Positions 51,999 through 62,132 are shown, counted from the first letter of the stretch. The stretch is 64,000 nucleotides of DNA from Selenomonadales bacterium (GCA_900769615.1 CAAGHH010000009.1:33677-97676), one strand, 5' to 3'. A program made the numbers and translations. Notes: generated by a model not told the origin, from the sequence alone.

Positions 51999-52367
51999 AT
52001 GAAACGTTTATTGCTTTTTTTCAAGCTTTTTCGCCACGATCTAATTGTAATTCTTTTGGCGATGCGCAATCGCCGTACACCAAAAGAAATTAAAGCTTTG
52101 CTGATAGCAGCGGGTCTTTATCTGATAAGTCCAATTGATTTAATACCGGATGCGATACCTTTTTTAGGGATATTAGATGATGCGATGATAGTTCCAGCGG
52201 CAATTTGTGGGCTGACCAAGTTATTGCCTTATGATGTCAGAGCTGATGCTGAAGCCAAGGCCGACAGGATTTCCCGTTATATGCCAGTGATGATAATATT
52301 AGCGTCACTACTAATTATTAGCTGGGTAGGGCTTATAGTATATGGTATTTATAAACTAATTTTTTGA
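51999..52367 (+). CDS. DUF1232 (YkvA-like) membrane protein
   Basis: ATG 51999 is six bases after GGAGGG; ATG 51996 is three bases away. The protein has 122 residues. The family motif LYLISPIDLIPDAIPFLGILDDAMIVPAAI is exact for DUF1232. A C-terminal membrane segment (about 97-120) follows a charged stretch. The function of the family is unknown. It precedes topB by 25 bases, so the two are probably co-transcribed. Confidence 0.88.
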   Translation: MKRLLLFFKLFRHDLIVILLAMRNRRTPKEIKALLIAAGLYLISPIDLIPDAIPFLGILDDAMIVPAAICGLTKLLPYDVRADAEAKADRISRYMPVMIILASLLIISWVGLIVYGIYKLIF

Positions 52368-52392
52368 TTTATAGTATGAGGTGACGATTTAG

Positions 52393-54783
52393 TTGCGATT
52401 ATATATAGCGGAAAAACCGAGTGTAGGACGGGAGCTTGCTAAGTGTTTAAAAGGTCCCGTTAAAAGGCACGATGGTTATTTGGAAACGCAGGAAGGTATA
52501 GTTACCTGGCTTTTTGGACACATATTACGTCAGGCAGAACTCGATGAATATGATGTTAAATACAAGCGGTGGTTGGCAGCAGATTTACCGATTATTCCGC
52601 AAAAGTGGAAATTGTATGTAGATAAAAATTGTGCTAAGCAATTTGCTATAGTCAGTGATTTAATAGCTAAAGCTACGGAGATTGTTCATGGTGGTGACCC
52701 TGATCGTGAAGGGCAGTTATTAGTAGATGAGGTCTTGGACTATTTAGGGAACAAGAAGCCAGTTAAACGGATTTTATTAAATGCTTTGGATGAGGCTAGT
52801 ATAAAAAAAGCTAATCAGAATCTGCGCGATAATAATGATTTTTATAATCTTAAGCAGTCAGCTTTGGCTAGAGCCAGGGCAGACTGGCTCATTGGCATGA
52901 ATTTATCAAGAGCCTATACGTTGGCCGCAAGGCGTGCCGGTCACGAAAAATTGGTACTACCTATTGGCCGGGTAAAAACGCCAACACTATCGCTGGTAGT
53001 TCGTCGGGAACGCGAAATTGAAAATTTTAAGCCCGTGGATTATTTTACGTTAAAAGGTGAATTTGAGCATCAAAACGGCAAGTTTACTGCGCAATGGAAG
53101 CCTAAGGATACGATGGCAGGACTTGACAGCGAAAATAGGCTAGTGGATAAAAATATTGCTGACAAAAAATTAGCCGAATTTAATGCTGTTCCTAATGAAG
53201 CACTGCTTACGGAATATCAAAAAACGAAAAAGCAGGAAGCAGCTCCGCTGCCGTTTTCACTATCATCCTTGCAGGTGTTAGCTGGCAAAATGTATGGTTA
53301 TGCTCCGCAACTGGTATTAGATACGGCACAAAAACTTTATGAAAAAAAACTCACTACATATCCGCGTTCCGACTGTGAATATCTGCCGACTAATCAGCAT
53401 GGTGATGCTATGGAAATAATTAGCAATCTTTCGCTTACTGGCGATGAAAAAATAGCTGGCTGGACAAAAGCTGCCGATAGCAAACGGAAAAGCCGTGCTT
53501 GGAATGATAAAAAAATATCAGCCCATCATGCTATCATACCAACTACGGTGAAAGCAAATGTCAGTACGCTTTCAGCGGAGGAAAGAAATATTTATCATTT
53601 GATTGCCAGAAGCTATTTAGCACAGTTTTATCCGTTGCATGTATATGATCAAACTAAAATAGAAGTCAGGTATAAAGATGAACTATTTACGGCTAGTGGA
53701 CGGACGGAACGTGAACTAGGCTGGAAAATAATGTACCAGAGTAATAAGCGGAAAAATGATGCTAGTGATGCTGAAAGTGATGATGATGGCGATAACACTT
53801 TGCCAGTTATGAAAAAAAATGATGAGCTAAATTGGCTGGCGGGTGAACTTAATAAAAAAGCAACCAAACCACCCCAAAGATTTACGGCATCAACACTTTT
53901 AGCAGGAATGAAAGAAATACATAAATACGTTAAAAATCCTGAAGCGAAGAAGCAATTAAAAGATGTTTATGGTATTGGTACAGAGGCTACCCGCGCTACT
54001 ATTATTGACGATTTAATTAAGCGCAAGTTTATAAGTGTGCAGGGCAAAAAAAAATATTTGCAGCCAACACCAGCAGCATATCTTTTAGTGGATGCTTTGC
54101 CGGATGATATGACTTATCCGGATTCGACCGCAATTTGGGAGGATAAGCTGTATTCGATGTCGGAAGGAGATGGCACCTTAGCGGAATTTTTGCAAGGTCA
54201 AATTGAATTTACGAAAAAATTATGTCAAAAAGCATTAGGCGTTCATATTGAAGTCAAAGGCGAAAATGTTTGTCCGCGCTGCCATCAAGGGCTGCTTATT
54301 AAGCGCAATGGCAAAAATGGTACGTTTTGGGGCTGCTCAAATTATCCTAAATGCCGTATGACCTGCAATGATAAGGATGGTAAGCCGGACTTTAATTCAG
54401 CTAAAAAAGTTCGCTCAGCTAATAATAGTGTTATAGCTGTTAGTAATACCCATCAGCAGCCATCAGCTGCCGATATGGCCGAATTAAATTCATTGCTAGC
54501 AGCTGATTATGAAGCCAGGCTGACAGCTGATATGCAAAACTATCAGCAATATCAAAAAAATAATAGCCAGCAGTGGCAAAATAAACCGAAGTATTCAGCT
54601 AGTCCGATGGAACAGTATACTGATAAAAAAATAGATAGCCAAGAAACGTATTTATGTCCGCGTTGCCGGGAAGGGCATTTGCGTAAAATTAATGGCAAAA
54701 ATGGTGTGTTTTGGGGTTGCAGTAATTATCCTCACTGTACTGCAACCTTTGATGATGCTAAGGGAAAACCAGTATTAAAGTGA
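52393..54783 (+). CDS. topB: Type IA DNA topoisomerase III
   Basis: A 796-residue enzyme with a TTG start seven bases after GAGGTGA. The TOPRIM domain shows EKPSVGREL (7-15) and GGDPDREGQLL (100-110). The catalytic tyrosine is probably Tyr323 in TTYPRSDCEYLP. GRVKTPTLSLVVRREREI is typical TopB. Two C-terminal zinc ribbons follow (CPRCHQGLL...CSNYPKC and CPRCREGHL...CSNYPHC), separated by a glutamine-rich linker. An acidic stretch (DAESDDDGD) interrupts the catalytic core near residue 460. It decatenates DNA by single-strand passage. The DEAD-box gene starts 20 bases later. Confidence 0.94.
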   Translation: MRLYIAEKPSVGRELAKCLKGPVKRHDGYLETQEGIVTWLFGHILRQAELDEYDVKYKRWLAADLPIIPQKWKLYVDKNCAKQFAIVSDLIAKATEIVHGGDPDREGQLLVDEVLDYLGNKKPVKRILLNALDEASIKKANQNLRDNNDFYNLKQSALARARADWLIGMNLSRAYTLAARRAGHEKLVLPIGRVKTPTLSLVVRREREIENFKPVDYFTLKGEFEHQNGKFTAQWKPKDTMAGLDSENRLVDKNIADKKLAEFNAVPNEALLTEYQKTKKQEAAPLPFSLSSLQVLAGKMYGYAPQLVLDTAQKLYEKKLTTYPRSDCEYLPTNQHGDAMEIISNLSLTGDEKIAGWTKAADSKRKSRAWNDKKISAHHAIIPTTVKANVSTLSAEERNIYHLIARSYLAQFYPLHVYDQTKIEVRYKDELFTASGRTERELGWKIMYQSNKRKNDASDAESDDDGDNTLPVMKKNDELNWLAGELNKKATKPPQRFTASTLLAGMKEIHKYVKNPEAKKQLKDVYGIGTEATRATIIDDLIKRKFISVQGKKKYLQPTPAAYLLVDALPDDMTYPDSTAIWEDKLYSMSEGDGTLAEFLQGQIEFTKKLCQKALGVHIEVKGENVCPRCHQGLLIKRNGKNGTFWGCSNYPKCRMTCNDKDGKPDFNSAKKVRSANNSVIAVSNTHQQPSAADMAELNSLLAADYEARLTADMQNYQQYQKNNSQQWQNKPKYSASPMEQYTDKKIDSQETYLCPRCREGHLRKINGKNGVFWGCSNYPHCTATFDDAKGKPVLK

Positions 54784-54803
54784 TTTTTAAATAAGGAGCA
54801 AAT

Positions 54804-55949
54804 ATGAGTGAATTTATAAAATTAGGGATAGATGAAAAGGTAGCAGAGGTGTTAGCGAAACAAGGTATAACTGAACCAATGGCGATTCAAACGCAGGCTA
54901 TACCCAAAATACTAGCTGGCAGCAATATAATTGGGCAGGCACCAACCGGAACGGGGAAAACATTAGCGTATCTATTACCGGCAATGCAAAAAATAGCTGC
55001 TGATATTAAGCAGGCACAGGTTATGATACTAGCACCAACTTATGAACTGGCGATGCAAATAACAAATATCGCCCGGGATTTGATAGCTGCTGGTAAGCTT
55101 GGGATAAAGGTCCAAGGGCTTATTGGCGGTGCCAATATTGCGAGACAGATAGACAAGCTAAAAGAAAAGCCACAACTAATTGTTGGTTCAGCTGGGCGGA
55201 TAATAGAACTAAATCGTAAGGGAAAGCTTAAATTACAGCAAGTAAAATTATTGGTATTGGATGAATTTGATCGACTGCTAGATGATCAGAATTTAGCGAC
55301 GACGGCCGAATTAGTGCGGCTGTTGCCACCGGCGCGGCAAGTAGTAATGTTTTCGGCAACTGCACCGAGAAAGGCTTTAAGCCGGGCAGATTTTTTAGAT
55401 CAGCCAGAACAGATTGTGGTTAAAGAAAATCCGCAGCAAACAGCAAGAGAAAATTTTTACCTTGTGACGCCGTTTCGTGCTAAAATTGATACTGTGCGCA
55501 GACTTACTCGTAATCTTGAGGTAAAGCGAGGCTTGGTGTTTATCAATAAGACCTATGATGCTGAAAAGACTTTAGCTCGTTTGCGATATGAGGGATTAAG
55601 TGTTGAATCATTATTGGGACATAGCAATAAGCAGGCAAGACAAAAAGCTATTGCTGATTTTAAAAGTGGTAAAGTAAAATTGTTATTAGCGACTGATTTA
55701 GCCGCTCGGGGGTTAGATATTCCAGATATTGACTATGTGTTTAATCTTGATTTGCCGGAAAACGCACAAATTTACCAGCATCGGGCTGGGCGCACGGCTA
55801 GAGCTGGTGCTAAAGGAGCAGTAGTAACCTTAGCCGATATCAAAGAAGCTTATAAACTTAGTAATTTAGAAAAAAGTCTTGGTATCGAGTTTAAGGCATT
55901 GAAGAAAAAAGCGCCGGTAAAACTCAAAAATAAGAAGAAACTGCGTTAA
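54804..55949 (+). CDS. DEAD-box-family RNA helicase, short form
   Basis: A 381-residue protein with the Q motif MAIQTQAIP, Walker A APTGTGKT, motif Ib-like AGRI, motif II DEFD in place of DEAD, motif III FSATAP, motif V ATDLAARGLDIPDID and motif VI YQHRAGRTARAG. It ends soon after the helicase core with a lysine-rich tail, so there is no extra RNA-binding domain. The DEFD variant occurs in some bacterial DEAD-box proteins. It is co-transcribed with topB. The RNA target is unknown. Confidence 0.91.
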   Translation: MSEFIKLGIDEKVAEVLAKQGITEPMAIQTQAIPKILAGSNIIGQAPTGTGKTLAYLLPAMQKIAADIKQAQVMILAPTYELAMQITNIARDLIAAGKLGIKVQGLIGGANIARQIDKLKEKPQLIVGSAGRIIELNRKGKLKLQQVKLLVLDEFDRLLDDQNLATTAELVRLLPPARQVVMFSATAPRKALSRADFLDQPEQIVVKENPQQTARENFYLVTPFRAKIDTVRRLTRNLEVKRGLVFINKTYDAEKTLARLRYEGLSVESLLGHSNKQARQKAIADFKSGKVKLLLATDLAARGLDIPDIDYVFNLDLPENAQIYQHRAGRTARAGAKGAVVTLADIKEAYKLSNLEKSLGIEFKALKKKAPVKLKNKKKLR

Positions 55950-55969
55950 ATTTTAGGGGGTAAAAAAAT

Positions 55970-57301
55970 TTGGACATTGTACCGATACTATTGCAATTAG
56001 TACTGGTCGGACTGCTTATTTTCATGAATGGATTTTTTGTGGCAGCAGAATTTGCTTGTGTAAAAATCCGTCCTTCGCGGCTGGAAACCTTGATTCAGGA
56101 AGGCAGCCGTCGGGCTGTTTATGCTAAAAGATTAACAGAGCATCTAGATGCGTCACTTTCGGTAACGCAATTAGGCATAACCTTGGCATCATTGGGGTTA
56201 GGCTGGGTTGGAGAACCGTTTGTCGCTACCCTTATTTTGCCAGTTACGCAAATGCTAGGTCTTGATGATACAATAGGTCATTCGGTTTCGCTAGTAGTAG
56301 CATTCTCTATCATTACCGCAGCTCATATTATTATGGGTGAACTTACACCAAAGACAATGGCTATTCAAAATGTAGAGAAAATCATGCTGGGAGTAGCTTT
56401 GCCCATGCTGATTTTTCAAAAAGTGATGTATCCGTTTGTTTGGCTGCTTAACCATGTGGCTAATTGGGTTGCAAAAAGAATGGGATTTGAGGCGGCTTCA
56501 GAAGGTGAAGATGCTCATACGGAAGAAGAAATTCGTTTGCTGATGGAAGAAAGTCACCGTCAGGGATTGATTGATGATACAGAGGCCAGCTTTGTAGATA
56601 ACGTATTTGATTTTACTGAGCTCAATGTGCGTGAAATAATGACACCGCGTACCGATATGATAGTGCTTTACTTAGAAGACAGCTTTGAGGATAATATGGA
56701 AATTATATTATCGGAGCAGCTGACGCGTTATCCAATTTGCCGTGAGGATAAGGATCATATAATTGGCTTTTTGCATGTCAAGGATTTGATGCGAAATATC
56801 GTTGAAGGTGGCAGACCTAATTTGCGCAAATTAGCCCGCAAGGCTTTAGTGGTGCCGGAGAGCATGGATGTTAATGTTTTGCTTAAAACCATGCAAGGCT
56901 CACATTCTCAGTTAGCTATAGTAGTTGATGAATTTGGTGGCACTGCTGGTATGGTGACCATTGAAGATATTGTCGAGGAAATAGTTGGTGATATTCAGGA
57001 TGAATTTGATGAGGAAAGACCAACTGCTGAAAAACGTGGTGAGCTTATCTACTCAGTTGATGCAAAGATGCTTTTGGAAGAATTGGAAGATATTTTAGAA
57101 ATAACCATTGAAGACGAAGATGTAGATAGTGTTGGTGGCTGGCTTTATGCTCAGCTCGGGGTGGAACCTAAAGTTGGTCAGATGGCAGCCGCGGGCGGTA
57201 ATATTTTCTTTGTTGAGGAGATAGATGGTGCTAGAATTACTCGAGTGCTTATAAGATTGGCGCAAGGACTAAAAAAAGAACATGATGAAATAGTAGCTTA
57301 A
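55970..57301 (+). CDS. CNNM/CorC-HlyC family membrane protein
   Basis: A 443-residue protein with a TTG start eight bases after AGGGGGT. The N-terminal DUF21/CNNM membrane domain (about 1-190: AAEFACVKIRPSRLETLIQEGSRRA; LTPKTMAIQN) is followed by two CBS domains (about 215-335: VREIMTPRTDMIVL; YPICREDKDHIIGFLHVKDLM; VVDEFGGTAGMVTIEDIVEEIVGDIQDEFD) and a CorC_HlyC domain. The family is linked to magnesium or other cation export and, historically, annotated as hemolysin; the ion is not proven here. It lies 20 bases after the helicase gene. Confidence 0.93.
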   Translation: MDIVPILLQLVLVGLLIFMNGFFVAAEFACVKIRPSRLETLIQEGSRRAVYAKRLTEHLDASLSVTQLGITLASLGLGWVGEPFVATLILPVTQMLGLDDTIGHSVSLVVAFSIITAAHIIMGELTPKTMAIQNVEKIMLGVALPMLIFQKVMYPFVWLLNHVANWVAKRMGFEAASEGEDAHTEEEIRLLMEESHRQGLIDDTEASFVDNVFDFTELNVREIMTPRTDMIVLYLEDSFEDNMEIILSEQLTRYPICREDKDHIIGFLHVKDLMRNIVEGGRPNLRKLARKALVVPESMDVNVLLKTMQGSHSQLAIVVDEFGGTAGMVTIEDIVEEIVGDIQDEFDEERPTAEKRGELIYSVDAKMLLEELEDILEITIEDEDVDSVGGWLYAQLGVEPKVGQMAAAGGNIFFVEEIDGARITRVLIRLAQGLKKEHDEIVA

Positions 57302-57312
57302 GTTAACATTAC

Positions 57313-57348
57313 AATAGGGACTTTTTCGTTAAGGAAAGGTCCCTATTA
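57313..57348 (+). terminator. Terminator after the corC-like gene
   Basis: The stem AATAGGGAC pairs with GTCCCTATT, with a 17-base loop that can extend the stem. The trailing T run is weak. Confidence 0.75.
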
Positions 57349-57396
57349 TTGTATATCGGTTCGTTTCCTGTACTATCATTTTTAGGTTAAAGACGT

Positions 57397-57402
57397 TATA
57401 AT
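57397..57402 (+). promoter_or_regulatory. Probable -10 of the uup-type gene
   Basis: A perfect TATAAT lies 36 bases before the ATG. No convincing -35 is visible at the normal distance. Confidence 0.45.
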
Positions 57403-57437
57403 AATAGATAACGTTTCAAATAAGGAAGAATATCATT

Positions 57438-59342
57438 ATGATTGTTACAATAGAGAATTTTACCAAGACTTATGGCGAGAAAACGTTATTTAAAAATGTA
57501 GATCTTACTATAAATACTGGTGATCGGGTAGGCGTTGTTGGAGTTAACGGAACTGGCAAGTCAACTTTTTTGCAAGCAGTGGCGGGGACTATTCCTGTAG
57601 ATGATGGCAATATGGTGACGATGCGTGGCCTAAGACTGGAGTTTTTGACTCAGGATAAAAAATTTGATTCTGAAAATACGGTGCTGATGGAAGTTTTTCG
57701 CGGGACATCGCCGCTGATGCAAGCGCTGCGAGGTTATGAGCTGGCTTTAGTAAAAGCTGAAGCTGAGCCGAAAAATACTGATGTGCAACGAAAAATTATG
57801 CAATATACGGAAAAAATAGATGAGATGGATGGCTGGCAGCTAGAGAGCGAAGCTAAAACTGTCTTGACGAAGTTAGGCATCAGTGATTTTACGGCCAAAA
57901 CCGGAACTCTTTCGGGTGGACAGCAAAAAAGGCTGGCTTTGGCTACGGCTTTGCTTCAACCATGCGATTTATTGTTATTAGATGAACCAACTAACCACCT
58001 TGATAGTGAAACCATTGCCTGGCTGGAAAATTATTTGAGCGGGCGCAAGGGCGCACTTTTGATGGTAACGCATGACCGGTATTTCTTGGATAATACGGCT
58101 ACCAAGATATTAGAACTTGATAAAGGCAAGGCTTATACATATACGGGCAATTATTCGGAATTTCTGGAACAAAAGACTGCTAGAATTGAAAGAGAGCAGG
58201 CAAGTGAACAGAAAAGACAAAATTTTTTACGTAACGAACTAAAATGGCTTCGCCGGGGAGCTCAAGCACGCTCTACTAAGCAAAAGGCGCGTATTGCAAG
58301 ATATAATGAGGTGAAAAATCAGGAAGCTGATTTGAATCGTGCACAAGTAAAAGTGGGATTAGCAGGCAGCCGGTTAGGGCGCACGGTTATCGAGCTGGAG
58401 CATGTTAATTATGAAGTCGCGGGCAAGACACTAATTAAGGATTTCAGTTATACAGTATTGCGCAATGATCGGGTAGCGATTTTAGGGCGTAACGGCACTG
58501 GTAAATCGACATTGTTAAATATAATTGCGGGCAGGTTAAGACCAACTAGTGGTAAGGTAACTATTGGACAAACGGTAAAAATAGGTTATTTTACGCAAAT
58601 GGCAACCGATATGGATGAAAGACTGCGAGCAATTGAGTATATTCAGGAAGCAGCGCATTATATAACTTTAGCTGATGGCTCTAAAATATCAGCTTCGCAG
58701 TTGATGGAAAGATTTCTTTTTGATGGCAATTTGCAATGGAATTTTATTTCGCAATTGTCTGGTGGCGAAAAACGCCGGCTGTTTTTGTTACGTATACTTA
58801 TGGAAGCACCTAATGTTTTACTGCTTGATGAACCGACCAATGATTTAGATTTGGAAACCATGGCGGTTTTAGAAAGCTTTATAGATGATTTTTCTGGTGC
58901 GATAATTTTTGTATCGCACGATAGGTTCTTTGTTGATAGATTAGCTGATAAGGTTTTTGTTTATGAACCTGATGGTAATTTAAAAATGTATGCCGGCGGG
59001 TATTCATATTACAAGGAAAAAGCAGCGAGCGAAGAAGCTCGGCAGTCATCAATTGAATTACTGCCTAAAAAAGAAAAAACTGTTGCTCAAGCCCAGCCAA
59101 AAGCAGAGACTAAGCGTCGGCTGACATTTAAAGAACAAAAAGAATATGCAGAAATAGAAGCCGTTATAGCCAGCAAAGAGGGCGAATTAAAGGTCGTTCA
59201 ACTGCAAATGACACAAAATGCTTCTGATTATAGTAAATTAAATGAGCTTAGCCGTGAGCAGGAACGCTTGCAAGCTGAATTAGATAATTTACTTGCTCGC
59301 TGGGCATATTTAGAAGAAGTAGCCGAGGAGCAAGCAAAATAG
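57438..59342 (+). CDS. uup: ABC-F family ATPase, Uup type
   Basis: A 634-residue soluble protein with two ABC domains and no membrane segments. Walker A motifs: GVNGTGKST (about 36-44) and GRNGTGKST in domain 2. Signatures: LSGGQQKRLALA and LSGGEKRRLFLL. Walker B: LLLDEPTNHLD and LLLDEPTNDLD. The linker between domains is the ABC-F type (LKWLRRGAQARSTKQKARIARYNEV). The C-terminal coiled coil begins KRRLTFKEQKEYAEIEA, characteristic of Uup. ABC-F ATPases act on ribosomes or DNA repair; Uup influences transposon excision and ribosome function. An antibiotic-resistance ABC-F is less likely. Confidence 0.92.
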   Translation: MIVTIENFTKTYGEKTLFKNVDLTINTGDRVGVVGVNGTGKSTFLQAVAGTIPVDDGNMVTMRGLRLEFLTQDKKFDSENTVLMEVFRGTSPLMQALRGYELALVKAEAEPKNTDVQRKIMQYTEKIDEMDGWQLESEAKTVLTKLGISDFTAKTGTLSGGQQKRLALATALLQPCDLLLLDEPTNHLDSETIAWLENYLSGRKGALLMVTHDRYFLDNTATKILELDKGKAYTYTGNYSEFLEQKTARIEREQASEQKRQNFLRNELKWLRRGAQARSTKQKARIARYNEVKNQEADLNRAQVKVGLAGSRLGRTVIELEHVNYEVAGKTLIKDFSYTVLRNDRVAILGRNGTGKSTLLNIIAGRLRPTSGKVTIGQTVKIGYFTQMATDMDERLRAIEYIQEAAHYITLADGSKISASQLMERFLFDGNLQWNFISQLSGGEKRRLFLLRILMEAPNVLLLDEPTNDLDLETMAVLESFIDDFSGAIIFVSHDRFFVDRLADKVFVYEPDGNLKMYAGGYSYYKEKAASEEARQSSIELLPKKEKTVAQAQPKAETKRRLTFKEQKEYAEIEAVIASKEGELKVVQLQMTQNASDYSKLNELSREQERLQAELDNLLARWAYLEEVAEEQAK

Positions 59343-59427
59343 ATTTTTGGATATGCTAATGCATATCTTAAAATATAGATATATTTCAGGGAAAAGAAAG
59401 TCACTTTAGAAAAGGGGAACAAAGATT

Positions 59428-60720
59428 ATGGCATTTGACAAGAATCAGTTCGACGAAATTATCAAGGAATTTACGGTAAGCACTGATGAGCTGCGTGAGA
59501 TTGCGGCTGATTTCCGTTATGATTTGCGGAAAGGTTTGAAAGATCCAGCGGAATCTTCACTTAGAATGTTAAAATCGTATGTAGGATTGCCTGATGGCAA
59601 TGAAACTGGTGAATATTTGGCACTTGATTTTGGTGGTACCAATGTGCGAGTGCTCCGCATTCGCCTTGAGGGCAATGGTAAATTTGAAGTTTTGAAAAAA
59701 GTTGCTAAACCATTAAAGGTGGCAGGCGTTTATGATTTTATCGGCGAGGGTTCGACTGCTGAGCAGATGTTTGATTTTATTGCTGGTTTAGTTGATGAAG
59801 CCGTGGATGGCAATCATGAAACAAAATATTTCTTAGGACATACTTTTTCGTTCCCATCGGAGCAATCTGACCTTTATAATGCTAAGCTGATTATTTGGAC
59901 GAAGGAATTTGCTACGGCTGGTGTTGAAGGCAAGGTCGTAAATGATTTATTAAAAGAAGCACTTGAGCGTCAGGGGCTTAATAATGTTGAGCCGACGGCT
60001 GTAATCAATGATACGGTAGCAGTTCTTTTAGCGGCTGCTTATAAACAGCCAGATGTATATATTGGTTCGATTTATGCTACGGGTCACAATACTTGTTATT
60101 TAGAGCCGTATGCTGATAGTGCAGAGGAACCAATGATTCTTAATTTGGAATCGGGCGGATTCTCGAAACTTATTCCAAACCGTTTTGATCGTGAGTTTGA
60201 TAAAAATTCTGAAAAACCAGGTGAGCAGCGTTTAGAAAAGATGGTATCTGGTCGTTATATGGGCGAAATCTTTGGTATGGCATTAGCTGAGCTTTTAAAT
60301 GAAAACGGCAAAAAATATGGTTTTACTAGTATCGATATGAGTAATATCATAGTTGATGACAGTGATGATAAAAAAGAAGTAAAAGCAATTGTAGCTGAAA
60401 AAACTGGCTGCAACCTTGATACTGCTGATGCTGAATTAGTACAGAAATTTGCTGCAGCTATGGTAGTTCGCTCAGCGCGGCTGGTAACAGCTTCATACGT
60501 TGGCATTATCTGGCAGCTGGCTGGTGAAGAAGGTAAAGCTTTGAAACAGCATATAGCTATTGATGGCTCAGTATATGAAAAAATGCCTTTGGCTAAGGAA
60601 AATATCATGCGGGCACTTTCGGAGCTGTTAGGTGAAAATGCTGGTATAGTTGATACAGTATTGGAAAATGGCGGTTCAGGATTAGGTGCAGCTATTGCGG
60701 CAGCTATGTCCCAAAAATAA
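59428..60720 (+). CDS. Eukaryotic-type hexokinase
   Basis: A 430-residue enzyme of the hexokinase family known from yeast and animals, not the shorter bacterial glucokinase or ROK type. Motifs in order: YLALDFGGTNVRV (63-75), LGHTFSFPSEQ (136-146), sugar-binding LIIWTKEF (154-161), catalytic NDTVAVL (Asp195), YATGHNTCYLE (216-226), NLESGGF (239-245), EKMVSGRYMGEI (270-281), DGSVYEKMP (379-387), and the adenosine patch GSGLGAAIAAA (416-426). It phosphorylates hexoses with ATP, complementing the PTS. It is about 30-50 residues shorter than yeast enzymes at the ends. Horizontal origin is plausible. Confidence 0.9.
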   Translation: MAFDKNQFDEIIKEFTVSTDELREIAADFRYDLRKGLKDPAESSLRMLKSYVGLPDGNETGEYLALDFGGTNVRVLRIRLEGNGKFEVLKKVAKPLKVAGVYDFIGEGSTAEQMFDFIAGLVDEAVDGNHETKYFLGHTFSFPSEQSDLYNAKLIIWTKEFATAGVEGKVVNDLLKEALERQGLNNVEPTAVINDTVAVLLAAAYKQPDVYIGSIYATGHNTCYLEPYADSAEEPMILNLESGGFSKLIPNRFDREFDKNSEKPGEQRLEKMVSGRYMGEIFGMALAELLNENGKKYGFTSIDMSNIIVDDSDDKKEVKAIVAEKTGCNLDTADAELVQKFAAAMVVRSARLVTASYVGIIWQLAGEEGKALKQHIAIDGSVYEKMPLAKENIMRALSELLGENAGIVDTVLENGGSGLGAAIAAAMSQK

Positions 60721-60767
60721 TAACTGCCATAAAATAGCAGCAATTTTTTCGTGAAGGGGAGTTTTTC

Positions 60768-62132
60768 ATGTATCAGGAACAATCGCTGAATATGAGTTTA
60801 TCGCAGCATTTAGCGATGACTATGAAGCTGCAGCAAGCTATCCAGATATTACAGTTATCAGCGCAGGATTTGCGAGCTGAGATTGAAAAAGAATATTTGG
60901 AAAATCCGGCACTGGACATGGAATACGATGATGGAACGGAAGAATTGCCGGATGGAAATTTTAGAGATGAGGATATTGCGGCTTTAGCCGAATATTTGGG
61001 CAGTGACACCAATGATAATCGCTATGCGATGGATGATGCTCCTAAAAGCTTTGAAGCAGCTGCTCCTATCAGCATTACGTTGGAAGAGGAATTACTAGAA
61101 CAGGTAAATTTTACATTCACTAATGAAAAAGAGCGGGCAGTGGCAACTTTTTTAGTAGGTTCAATCAATGATAGTGGTTATTTGGCAGTGTCAGAAACTG
61201 CGGTGGCAGCGATTATGGAGGTAACTGTTGAATTTGTGGAAGAAATTTTGACCAAGATACAACAGTTTGAACCAGTTGGCGTTGGGGCACATGATCTAGC
61301 TGAATGTTTGCGGTTGCAGGCTAAGTCACGCGGTATTTATGATGGATTGGTGGCAGCAGTCATTGATAAGCATTTAGATGCGGTGGCGGCTAATCAAATT
61401 AAGGAAATAGCGGTGGCGGAAAAGGTAAAGGCAACGGATGTTCAATTAGCAGTTGATATTGTACGACAATTAGATCCAAAACCTGGTAGTGCTTATGGTA
61501 CCAATAGTACAGTATATATTACGCCAGATGTGCTAGTCGAAAAGGTCGATGGAACTTATCGGGTGAGTTTAAATGATAATTATATTCCTAAATTGCGATT
61601 AGCAGCTGCGTACAAGCATCCGGAAAATTTTGATGGCAAGACTAAAAAATATATTACTAAGCGGCTTAGTGCGGCTGCGTGGCTAATCAATAGTATCGAG
61701 CAGCGGCGCAGTACCATTCGCAAAGTTGTAGAAGAAATAGTCAGAGTGCAGCAGGATTTTTTAGAAAAAGGCAAAGCATACCTGCATCCATTAACGATGA
61801 AAGATGTAGCAGAAGCTATTGGGGTGCATGAATCAACGGTCAGTCGGGCGGTGGCTAATAAGTATGCGGAAATGCCTAATGGTATTATGCCGTTGCGCAA
61901 GTTTTTTACGGCTAATCTAGCTAAAAATGGCAATGGTGAGGACTTTATTGCTAGTCAAGCTAAAGCTGTTTTACAAGATTTGATAAAGGGTGAAAATCCA
62001 CAAAAACCGTTAAGTGATCAAAAACTCTGCACATTGTTAAAGGAGCGCAATATGGATATATCGCGACGCACGGTTATGAAATATCGTGAACAGTTGGGAT
62101 ATCCGTCATCGGTTAAACGAAAACGCTATTAA
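60768..62132 (+). CDS. rpoN: RNA polymerase sigma-54 factor
   Basis: A 454-residue sigma-54. Region I (LAMTMKLQQAIQILQLSAQDLRAEIEKEYLENPAL) is rich in glutamine and leucine. A core-binding middle follows, then an HTH (MKDVAEAIGVHESTVSRAVANKYAEMPNGIMPLRKFF), and the RpoN box SRRTVMKYRE near the C-terminus. It needs GAFTGA-type activators, yet the only AAA+ regulator in this window lacks that loop. It lies 47 bases after the hexokinase gene; no terminator separates them. A terminator follows. Confidence 0.96.
   Translation: MYQEQSLNMSLSQHLAMTMKLQQAIQILQLSAQDLRAEIEKEYLENPALDMEYDDGTEELPDGNFRDEDIAALAEYLGSDTNDNRYAMDDAPKSFEAAAPISITLEEELLEQVNFTFTNEKERAVATFLVGSINDSGYLAVSETAVAAIMEVTVEFVEEILTKIQQFEPVGVGAHDLAECLRLQAKSRGIYDGLVAAVIDKHLDAVAANQIKEIAVAEKVKATDVQLAVDIVRQLDPKPGSAYGTNSTVYITPDVLVEKVDGTYRVSLNDNYIPKLRLAAAYKHPENFDGKTKKYITKRLSAAAWLINSIEQRRSTIRKVVEEIVRVQQDFLEKGKAYLHPLTMKDVAEAIGVHESTVSRAVANKYAEMPNGIMPLRKFFTANLAKNGNGEDFIASQAKAVLQDLIKGENPQKPLSDQKLCTLLKERNMDISRRTVMKYREQLGYPSSVKRKRY

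Noticed and set aside
60255..60782. 175-residue ORF on the minus strand opposite the hexokinase gene
   Set aside because: It is antisense to a well-supported gene, has serine-rich low-complexity sequence typical of shadow frames, and no ribosome site.
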